A DNA stretch of 5,237 nucleotides from the NCBI GenBank assembly GCA_951801155.1, contig CATOLK010000083.1:1-5237 (forward strand). Direction: 5' to 3'. Numbering within the stretch: position 1 is the first letter of the stretch; each line of letters starts with the position of its first letter. The position numbers and the translations under genes were made by a program. The notes below the pieces were generated by a model. The model did no database searches. It worked only from the letters and a program-made list of their open reading frames with translations, and was not told the origin of the DNA. Shown one piece after another: positions 1 through 5,237 of the stretch. The DNA comes from an uncultured Rickettsiales bacterium. Lineage in GTDB: Bacteria; Pseudomonadota; Alphaproteobacteria; Rickettsiales; UBA1997.

Positions 1-1243
1 ATTCTTGAGTAATGTCTGTTTTAATATTTTGATTATCTATATATATGCCACCTTCATTAACATCATAAAATCTTAATAGAAGATTTATTAAAGTTGTTTT
101 ACCTGCTCCGGAATAGCCTACAAGGCCTAGTTTTTGGTTGGATGGGATAGTTAAAGAAAAATTGTTAAATACATAATTTAAATTTTCTTTATATTTAAAA
201 TATATATTCTTTATGTTTATTTCACCATTTGAAACTTGCAACTTATTTTTTGATAAATTTACTATTTTAAGAGGTTGAGTTAAAGTATCTAAAGCTTGTT
301 GCATATTTCCAATTTGTTCAAAACTTAATGCCACATTATCAAAAGCGGATCTTAGGGAGCTAAAAATACGTAAAACTAACATAATTAACATATTTAGTGT
401 CCCCAAAGTCATTTTACCATCTAAAAATAATTTAAAAGAAGTTATACCAACTATTATTGTTATTAAAGAATATGAAATAAAATTTAAAAAATCTATAGCC
501 ACTTTTGCAGAATATACAGATGATTTATTTTTTACCGCTTGTATACAATGTTTTTTAAATTCAACTTTTTCATATTTTTCTTTAGAAAAACTTTTTATAA
601 TAGATATTGAACTTAAATCATCGGTAATTAATCCTGTAAATTTACTTAAATAAGAAGATTCTTCTTTACAAGCTTTTTTTAATTTTTTTGACAAAAATGG
701 AAATATACTTCCATAAATAACTAACCAAACTAAACTTATAAAAAATAGTAATAAACTTTCTCTTGCAAAGATATACAACATTACACAAAACGTTATAATA
801 TAAAATGTTAAGTCCATAACACACATAATTATAATTTCAGATCCTTTGGCTAAATCATTAATTTTATTACTAATAGTACCAGCAAAATTATTATTAAAAA
901 ATTCTAACGAATGTTTTATTGTATATTGGAATATATTATTTCTTATATTAGTTTGAACTCCAGTAATAACATTAAATTGAAATTTACGTATAAACATATT
1001 AAAAAATGACATACTAAAATTTGTAAAACCAATAATTATAAAATAAAAAATACCAGCTTTAAATGTTAATTCATTATTTACTAATTTATCTATTAAAATT
1101 TTTATTAAATATTGTCCTCCAATAACTGGAAATAACATACTTAAAGAACTAATAAAAATAGCCGTAAATAAACTAATTTTGTACTTTTTTAAAAAATTCC
1201 ACAAATATAATAAAATACTGTCGTTTGTTTTAATATATTCCAT
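1..1243 (-). CDS. ABC transporter half-transporter, permease fused to ATPase (3' end missing)
   Basis: This is an inner-membrane ABC exporter half-molecule that would dimerise and use ATP to move an unknown substrate. The frame is open from the ATG at 1243 to the left edge and gives 414 residues. The ATG is preceded by no Shine-Dalgarno sequence but lies a short distance downstream of a consensus promoter. Hydrophobic stretches at about residues 24-44, 65-85, 137-160, 164-184 and 250-275 fit the usual six-helix exporter domain. The ATPase domain begins near residue 340, with the A-loop tyrosine in FKY (Y351) and a clear Walker A, GYSGAGKTT, at 376-384. The Q-loop, LSGGQ signature, Walker B and H-loop lie beyond the edge, so completeness cannot be judged. 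It is divergent from the parvulin gene and differs clearly from the MsbA-like protein at 2375-4219, so it is not a recent duplicate. A full protein of about 570-600 residues is expected from the family. The substrate (lipid, peptide or drug) is not predictable. Confidence 0.93.
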   Translation of the reverse strand, partial: MEYIKTNDSILLYLWNFLKKYKISLFTAIFISSLSMLFPVIGGQYLIKILIDKLVNNELTFKAGIFYFIIIGFTNFSMSFFNMFIRKFQFNVITGVQTNIRNNIFQYTIKHSLEFFNNNFAGTISNKINDLAKGSEIIIMCVMDLTFYIITFCVMLYIFARESLLLFFISLVWLVIYGSIFPFLSKKLKKACKEESSYLSKFTGLITDDLSSISIIKSFSKEKYEKVEFKKHCIQAVKNKSSVYSAKVAIDFLNFISYSLITIIVGITSFKLFLDGKMTLGTLNMLIMLVLRIFSSLRSAFDNVALSFEQIGNMQQALDTLTQPLKIVNLSKNKLQVSNGEINIKNIYFKYKENLNYVFNNFSLTIPSNQKLGLVGYSGAGKTTLINLLLRFYDVNEGGIYIDNQNIKTDITQE

Positions 1244-1274
1244 TATTATTACATAATTTATAAATAATAACAAT

Positions 1275-1303
1275 ATTATATACTATATATTTTACATTGT
1301 CAA
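1275..1303 (-). promoter_or_regulatory. Consensus sigma70-type promoter for the leftward ABC gene
   Basis: Read on the minus strand, TTGACA (1303-1298) is followed by exactly 17 nt and then TATAAT (1280-1275). Both hexamers match the housekeeping consensus at every position and the spacing is optimal. Transcription would start near 1267 and leave a 5' leader of roughly 25 nt before the ATG at 1243. Chance -10 matches are common in DNA this AT-rich, but the complete -35 hexamer at ideal spacing and correct distance from a gene is not easily accidental. It is a prediction from sequence only. Confidence 0.72.
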
Positions 1304-1408
1304 TATGTTATAAATTAAAATTACCTTTTAACTATCTATTAAAATAGTAAATATGTATAAAAATTATGGCTAAAAATTATATTTAATCCATAGAATAATT
1401 ATTATCTA

Positions 1409-1437
1409 TTGTTTTTTAAAAAAATTCATTTTAAAAT
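1409..1437 (+). promoter_or_regulatory. Weak candidate promoter for the parvulin gene
   Basis: TTGTTT at 1409-1414 and TAAAAT at 1432-1437 are separated by 17 nt, about 32 nt upstream of the parvulin ATG. The -35 box matches consensus at only 3 of 6 positions and the -10 box at 5 of 6. The surrounding DNA is so AT-rich that similar pairs arise by chance. It is offered as the best candidate in the 226-nt divergent intergenic region 1244-1469. The only other thing I see there is the strong minus-strand promoter at 1275-1303. No obvious ribosome-binding site precedes the ATG at 1470. Confidence 0.25.
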
Positions 1438-1469
1438 AGAAACAAATTAATTATTAATTTATTATAGTT

Positions 1470-2306
1470 ATGAAAAAAAAAATTATAATCTTAATTATTG
1501 CAGTCCTATTTATATTACTAGGACTAGAAACATTTATTTTAATAAAAAAGAACAAAAAACCATTAAATAACGACGAAGTATTTGCTACCTACAAAGGAGG
1601 AATCGTTTATGTAAAAGATGTAAAAGATTATATTAAAAAATTAGAAAATACATTTAATCAAAAAATAGATATAAATAATCTAAAACCAGAAGAAAAAAAG
1701 ATAATTGTTGATGAAATTATAAGTGGAAGAATTATTTTAGAATCAGCTAAAAATAGTAATATATCAAAATCAGAAGAATACAAAAATAAACTAAAAGAAA
1801 CAGAAGAATTATTATTAAAAGATATGTTTTTACAGAGCTTAATTGCTAAAAATATTACAGAAGAAACTATAAAAAATAAATATGAAGAAGTTAAAAAATT
1901 GGTAGAAGGTAAAAAAGAATACAAAGTTAAACAAATTGTTGTAAAAACAAAAGAAGATATACAAAAAGTTGTTAAAGAATTAAAGACTAAGACTTTTGAG
2001 GAAGTGGCTAAAAAATATGCTATTGATGCAGGAAAAGAAAATGGTGGAAATTTAGGGTATGTTTTAGAAGGACAAACTATTCCTGAATTTGAAAAAGTTT
2101 TAAAGGAACAACCACTTAATAAGTTATCTGAACCATTTGAAACAAAAATGGGTTGGCATGTTTTAATAAAAGAAGATGAAAGAGATGCGAACGTTCCAGA
2201 TTTTGATAAAACAAAAGATATTATAAAAACATCTTTAACAACTGAATTTATTAGACAATATAGTTTAGATAATTTAAAAGATAAAAATATAGAATTAAAA
2301 AAATAA
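1470..2306 (+). CDS. Membrane-anchored parvulin-type peptidyl-prolyl cis-trans isomerase (SurA/PpiC-like)
   Basis: This 278-residue protein is probably a periplasmic folding factor that isomerises proline bonds or chaperones exported proteins. Residues 2-4 are lysines, followed by a hydrophobic segment at about 5-25, which is an uncleaved anchor or signal peptide; there is no lipobox cysteine. Residues about 35-145 are charged and helical, resembling a SurA-N-like chaperone region. The parvulin domain covers about 150-236. It has the family landmarks ENGGNLGYV (190-198), GQTIPEFE (201-208) and GWHVLI (228-233), with D186 where bacterial parvulins usually carry an acidic residue. The tail (241-278) matches the usual alphaproteobacterial PpiC ending in style. 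Oddly, the first conserved histidine (family pattern HILV) is Q155 in KQIVV, so isomerase activity may be reduced. The ATG has no Shine-Dalgarno sequence, but the start places the anchor correctly. The gene is followed by a hairpin. The exact subfamily (PpiC, Plp or SurA) is unresolved. Confidence 0.88.
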   Translation: MKKKIIILIIAVLFILLGLETFILIKKNKKPLNNDEVFATYKGGIVYVKDVKDYIKKLENTFNQKIDINNLKPEEKKIIVDEIISGRIILESAKNSNISKSEEYKNKLKETEELLLKDMFLQSLIAKNITEETIKNKYEEVKKLVEGKKEYKVKQIVVKTKEDIQKVVKELKTKTFEEVAKKYAIDAGKENGGNLGYVLEGQTIPEFEKVLKEQPLNKLSEPFETKMGWHVLIKEDERDANVPDFDKTKDIIKTSLTTEFIRQYSLDNLKDKNIELKK

Positions 2307-2321
2307 ATTTTATTTTATTAT

Positions 2322-2345
2322 GGTGTAGTTTATACAAACTACACC
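2322..2345 (+). terminator. Hairpin after the parvulin gene, probable terminator or attenuator
   Basis: A perfect 10-bp inverted repeat (GGTGTAGTTT at 2322-2331, AAACTACACC at 2336-2345) encloses the 4-nt loop ATAC. It starts 16 nt after the parvulin stop codon and is conspicuously richer in G and C than the flanks. A run of five T at 2352-2356 begins 7 nt after the stem rather than directly behind it, so termination may be incomplete. Only 29 nt separate the stem from the MsbA-like start, and I see no good promoter in between. Partial read-through into the next gene is therefore plausible. Confidence 0.6.
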
Positions 2346-2374
2346 TGGATATTTTTAATATATAGAGTATATTT

Positions 2375-4219
2375 ATGAAGAAGAAGAAAAAGAAAGAAAG
2401 TAAAAGTAAATATGGTAGTACTGTCTATCTTATTTTAAGAGTTTATAAAGATTACGTTAATCCTAATAAAATTAATTTTTTATTGGCGGTTTTTTTTATG
2501 TTAATTGTGGCTGGTAGTACATCCTATAGAGCTTATTTAATAAAGCCAGCAATAGATAAAGTTTTTATTTCAAAAGATACAATGGCTCTTATTTTTATAC
2601 CAATTAAGATAATATTAATTGCTATAATTTCATGTGCTGCAACCTATATACAGGGTGTTTTGATGAATATAACTAATAATAAAATAGTTTTGTCTTTAGA
2701 GGAAAAGCTTTTTAATAAATTAATTTATAATGATATGAGTTTTTTCCAAAAGCAATCGGCAGCAAGAATTTCCGGATATTTTGGTGATATACGCGGTATA
2801 AGTGAAATAATAAATTTGACTTTAAACGGTTTAATTTTGCAATTCTTTACATTATTATCTTTGATAGCTTTAATGTTTTGGCAAAATTTTAAATTATCAG
2901 TTTTGTCTTTTATATTTTTTCCAACTATAATTTGGCCGCTTATAAAAATAGGCAGAAAAATGAGAAATTTAGCAAGCAAAAATAGAAGTATAGCTTTAAA
3001 CAATTCGTCTTTGATAAATGAAGCTTTTGAAAATATACAGATTATAAAGTCAAATAATAAGGAAAAAAAAGAAATAAAAAGAATAAATGGTGCTTTGGAA
3101 TATTTATTTAATATTAATGTAAAGATAGTTAAAAGATCTTTATTGGTTTCTCCATTGATGGAAATGGCAAGTACAATAGGTTTTGCAGCAGTTATTTTAT
3201 ATGGTGGTTTATCAGTCGTTAGAGAAGCAAGTACAGCTGGAGAATTTTTCTTATTTATGACAGCAGCTTTATCTGCCTATAAACCTATGAAAAGTTTTGG
3301 TGGATTAAATGTTAAATTTCAGCATGCTCTTGCTTGTGCTAAAAGATATTTTATTATTATCGATAAAGATATTCATATAAAAGAAAAAAAAGATTGTATA
3401 ACTTTAGAAAAAGTTGATGGAAATATTTCTTTTAATAATGTGACTTTTTATTATCCTTATACTGATTTTTCGGTAGATTATGTTTCTGAAAAAAATGAAG
3501 AAGAACTCGATATAAAACCTGCTCTTTCAGAATTAAATTTAGATATAAGTGCTGGAAAATCATATGCTTTAGTTGGTCATTCCGGAAGTGGAAAATCAAC
3601 AATATTCAAGTTACTATTAAGATTTTATGATGTTACTAGTGGAAAAATTTTGATTGATGGAAATGATATAAGGGATTTGAGTTTTAAAACTTTGAGAGAA
3701 AGTATTTCTTTGGTAAGTCAAGATGTTAAATTATTTGACGATACAATATATAATAATATAAAATATTCTAAAGAAAATGCCACTAAAGAAGAAGTCGAAT
3801 ATGCAGCGAAAATGGCAAATGTTGAAGAATTCGTGCAAAATATGGAAAATGGCTATGATACAAAAGTTGGGCCAAATGGTTCTTTATTATCTGGCGGCCA
3901 GAAACAAAGAATTTCTATAGCAAGGGCTTTATTAAAAAATAGTCCGATTTTATTATTGGATGAAGCTACAAGCGCTTTGGATCCTATATCGGAAGAATTG
4001 ATACAAAATTCTTTAAAAAATTTAATGAAAAATAAAACTACGATAATTATAGCTCATAGATTAAGTACAATAACTAATTGCGATCATATTTTTGTATTTG
4101 AAAATGGAAAATTAGTAGAAGAAGGAAATCATCAAGAGTTACTTTCTTTAAATAAAGTTTATAAAAAATTATGTGATAAGCAATTTAATAGTAAAATAAA
4201 AGAAAATTATGAAGAGTAG
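2375..4219 (+). CDS. msbA: MsbA-like lipid-exporting ABC half-transporter (permease and ATPase)
   Basis: This inner-membrane exporter of 614 residues would work as a homodimer and, like MsbA, flip lipid A-core or a related lipid from the cytoplasmic to the periplasmic leaflet. The membrane domain (about 35-320) has hydrophobic segments near 35-52, 72-97, 152-190, 256-280 and 288-303. The ATPase domain is complete: Walker A GHSGSGKST (401-409), Q-loop Q449, signature LSGGQ (505-509), Walker B ILLLDE with D529 and catalytic E530, the D-loop SALD, and H-loop H561. It begins with six lysines directly after the initiator methionine. About 16 extra residues, acidic in part, lie between the A-loop region (Y360) and Walker A compared with the leftward ABC protein. 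The start follows the 2322-2345 hairpin without a clear Shine-Dalgarno sequence. The 3' end overlaps the DUF374 gene by 11 nt, so the two are surely one operon. The ABC exporter call is certain; the MsbA assignment rests on similarity in style and on the DUF374 neighbour, so a related lipid or drug exporter remains possible. Confidence 0.92.
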   Translation: MKKKKKKESKSKYGSTVYLILRVYKDYVNPNKINFLLAVFFMLIVAGSTSYRAYLIKPAIDKVFISKDTMALIFIPIKIILIAIISCAATYIQGVLMNITNNKIVLSLEEKLFNKLIYNDMSFFQKQSAARISGYFGDIRGISEIINLTLNGLILQFFTLLSLIALMFWQNFKLSVLSFIFFPTIIWPLIKIGRKMRNLASKNRSIALNNSSLINEAFENIQIIKSNNKEKKEIKRINGALEYLFNINVKIVKRSLLVSPLMEMASTIGFAAVILYGGLSVVREASTAGEFFLFMTAALSAYKPMKSFGGLNVKFQHALACAKRYFIIIDKDIHIKEKKDCITLEKVDGNISFNNVTFYYPYTDFSVDYVSEKNEEELDIKPALSELNLDISAGKSYALVGHSGSGKSTIFKLLLRFYDVTSGKILIDGNDIRDLSFKTLRESISLVSQDVKLFDDTIYNNIKYSKENATKEEVEYAAKMANVEEFVQNMENGYDTKVGPNGSLLSGGQKQRISIARALLKNSPILLLDEATSALDPISEELIQNSLKNLMKNKTTIIIAHRLSTITNCDHIFVFENGKLVEEGNHQELLSLNKVYKKLCDKQFNSKIKENYEE

Positions 4220-4943
4220 TTTAAAAGATATAGTAAAAAGTATTTTAAAAAAAAATTGTGTACAAAATATAATTTGTTATATAATAGCTATTTATATGAA
4301 ATTTGTGTTTTTTACATCAAAAATACAAATTATTGGTTGCACGGAAGAATATTTAAATTTGGTTTTGAACAATAAAGCTACTTTTGTTATAACTTGGCAT
4401 GGTAGAATTTTTATAGCTCCAATGATAGTAAGAACTTTAATGAAAAAAATAAATTATAAAAAAAAACCTTGCGTTTTAAGTTCAAAACATCGTGATGGGC
4501 AATTGGCTAGTAAAACTATGAATATTTTTAATTTTAAGGAAATATTTGGTTCAACTATAAACAAAAATAAACTGTTTCAAGCAGAAGATAGTGGTGCTGT
4601 AAAATCAATTAGAATAATAATGAAGGAAATTAAAATTGGTTCTAGCATACATTTAGCACCGGATGGTCCACGTGGTCCTATTAGAAAAATAAATAGTGAA
4701 ATAGTTAATATAGCAAAAAAAAATTCAACTCCAATATTTCCTGTTGCAATTAACTATTCTTTTAAAAAACAATTGAATTCTTGGGATGAATTTCAAATTC
4801 CATTTCCCTTTGGAAAAATTTTGGTTGAATATCTGCAACCTTTGCATATAGATAAAAATAGTGATTTTAATGAAAGTAATTCTATTTTGGAAGAAAGAAT
4901 GAATAAGATTTTTGAAAATGAATTAAAATTGTCTTCTTTGTAA
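4209..4943 (+). CDS. DUF374 family lysophospholipid acyltransferase-like protein
   Basis: This 244-residue protein belongs to the DUF374 family, related to glycerolipid and lipid A acyltransferases. Its likely role is acyl transfer to a lipid at the cytoplasmic face of the inner membrane, but the reaction is not established for the family. Diagnostic blocks appear in order: TWHGR (62-66, H64), SSKHRDGQLAS (91-101, containing H94, R95 and D96), IFGST (112-116), APDGPRGP (150-157), and PIFPVA (175-180) followed by the SWDEF and IPFPFGK blocks (191-203). A hydrophobic stretch at about 20-36 is a probable membrane anchor. About 235 residues is normal for the family. The stretch between GST (114-116) and the following helix is a little longer than I expect. 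The ATG lies inside the last codons of the MsbA-like gene (11-nt overlap), and no convincing Shine-Dalgarno sequence is seen, suggesting translational coupling. Pairing with an MsbA-like exporter, as in alphaproteobacterial LPS loci, supports a role in outer-membrane lipid assembly. No waaA or lpxK follows here. Confidence 0.9.
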   Translation: MKSSLKDIVKSILKKNCVQNIICYIIAIYMKFVFFTSKIQIIGCTEEYLNLVLNNKATFVITWHGRIFIAPMIVRTLMKKINYKKKPCVLSSKHRDGQLASKTMNIFNFKEIFGSTINKNKLFQAEDSGAVKSIRIIMKEIKIGSSIHLAPDGPRGPIRKINSEIVNIAKKNSTPIFPVAINYSFKKQLNSWDEFQIPFPFGKILVEYLQPLHIDKNSDFNESNSILEERMNKIFENELKLSSL

Positions 4944-4975
4944 GATTTATTCTATTAATCAAAAATTAAAACAAT

Positions 4976-5016
4976 AATAATACCATTTGGTATTAAAAAA
5001 ACCAAATGGTATTATT
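4976..5016. terminator. Strong bidirectional stem-loop between convergent genes
   Basis: A perfect 16-bp inverted repeat (4976-4991 with 5001-5016) surrounds a 9-nt loop, ATTAAAAAA. It sits in the 114-nt space between the rightward acyltransferase gene and the leftward gene ending at 5058. On the minus strand the stem is followed by GTTTTAATTTTT, a good T-rich tail. On the plus strand the first T run (5025-5029) is 8 nt downstream, inside a small second hairpin (5018-5023 with 5030-5035). It therefore looks like a shared terminator that suits the leftward gene slightly better. The left arm is also a palindrome on its own: 4978-4985 pairs with 4988-4995. Confidence 0.75.
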
Positions 5017-5057
5017 CAATAGTGTTTTTACTATTTTCTCCTTTAAATCGGTATTTA

Positions 5058-5237
5058 TCATTCTCCTATTTGTTGTCCTTGTTGCGAAGGAGTAAGTTCA
5101 TTTATACTAGCACCAATATTTAGTGCTACATTTTCACCATTTCCCAATCCTTCATCATTACCACCTAATGCAGAAGCACTACTATCATCAGTAGAATTAG
5201 AAGAAGATTGATGCTGTGCTGCTAAATTTGCTACAGT
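5058..5237 (-). CDS. C-terminal end of an unidentified protein, polar and low-complexity
   Basis: An open frame runs from the right edge to a TGA at 5060-5058, followed at once by an in-frame TAA. It yields the last 59 residues of a protein whose start lies outside the window. I do not recognise it. The segment is rich in Ser, Asn, Gly, Ala and Gln, with acidic residues, a serine/asparagine/aspartate cluster, a glycine-rich patch and a Q-rich end (SQQGQQIGE). It has no hydrophobic helix and looks like a disordered tail. It contains about 37 percent G+C (66 of 180), well above its neighbours, partly because of this amino-acid mix. Support for coding is that this is the only frame of the three on this strand open throughout, and that it converges on the 4976-5016 terminator. 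It could be the tail of a large secreted, membrane or secretion-system protein. Confidence 0.62.
   Translation of the reverse strand, partial: TVANLAAQHQSSSNSTDDSSASALGGNDEGLGNGENVALNIGASINELTPSQQGQQIGE

Noticed and set aside
1331..1348. Small dyad (ACTAT, CTATT/AATAG, ATAGT) in the divergent intergenic region, considered as an operator
   Set aside because: The arms are only about 5 bp and made almost entirely of A and T; such dyads are expected by chance at this composition.
1658..1924. 88-codon open frame on the minus strand inside the parvulin gene
   Set aside because: It is the antisense of a well-supported gene, and its Ser/Phe/Leu-rich translation is what lysine- and glutamate-rich coding DNA gives when read backwards. 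No domain or start signal is visible.
2725..3003. 92-codon open frame on the minus strand inside the MsbA-like gene
   Set aside because: It is antisense to the conserved membrane domain, has no recognisable motif, and reflects low stop density by chance.
1..4219. The two ABC proteins as the two halves of one heterodimeric exporter
   Set aside because: They are divergently transcribed, separated by the parvulin gene, and the right-hand one has a complete set of canonical ATPase residues and its own DUF374 partner. Independent homodimers are the simpler reading, though the left protein's missing part prevents a final test.
5055..5060. Possible reassignment of TGA to tryptophan, since the right-edge frame ends TGA TAA
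   Set aside because: All visible tryptophans use TGG, no internal TGA occurs in the complete genes, and tandem stops are common. The standard bacterial code explains everything.
1..5237. Mobile elements, CRISPR arrays, tRNA or rRNA genes, riboswitches
   Set aside because: No transposase-like frame, regularly spaced repeat, tRNA cloverleaf or rRNA-like GC-rich block was seen. The intergenic spaces are short and explained by promoters and hairpins.

Overview
The window is extremely AT-rich: sampled lines run from about 10 to 27 percent G+C. It reads as the chromosome of a reduced, probably host-associated Gram-negative bacterium. The gene content points to an AT-rich alphaproteobacterium, with Rickettsiales or Holosporales as the first guess. 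The main clue is an MsbA-like lipid-exporter half-transporter directly followed by a DUF374 lysophospholipid-acyltransferase-like gene, a pairing familiar from alphaproteobacterial LPS loci. The second clue is a SurA/PpiC-like periplasmic parvulin with an alphaproteobacteria-style C-terminal tail. Tryptophan is encoded by TGG throughout, and nothing requires a non-standard code. The taxonomic placement is an inference.

Layout from left to right: (1) positions 1-1243, minus strand, the first 414 residues of an ABC half-transporter (membrane domain plus the start of the ATPase domain) that runs off the left edge. (2) 1244-1469, a divergent intergenic region with an exact consensus sigma70-type promoter (TTGACA, 17 nt, TATAAT) reading left. 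(3) 1470-2306, plus strand, a membrane-anchored parvulin-type peptidyl-prolyl isomerase, followed by a perfect 10-bp hairpin. (4) 2375-4219, plus strand, a complete MsbA-like ABC exporter half-transporter. (5) 4209-4943, plus strand, the DUF374 acyltransferase-like protein, overlapping the exporter by 11 nt. (6) 4944-5057, a convergent intergenic region with a perfect 16-bp stem-loop. (7) 5058-5237, minus strand, the polar low-complexity C-terminal end of an unidentified protein entering from the right.

Functionally this is a cell-envelope neighbourhood. The MsbA-like protein would flip lipid A-core or other lipids across the inner membrane. The DUF374 protein would act on a lipid acyl acceptor on the cytoplasmic face, and the parvulin would assist folding of exported proteins. 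The leftward ABC protein is a second exporter of unknown substrate. I see no mobile element, CRISPR array, tRNA or rRNA, and no convincing new multi-gene system. The points most worth a second look are the parvulin's missing first active-site histidine, a 16-residue insertion near the ATP site of the MsbA-like protein, the nested palindrome at 4976-5016, and the compositionally distinct fragment at the right edge.
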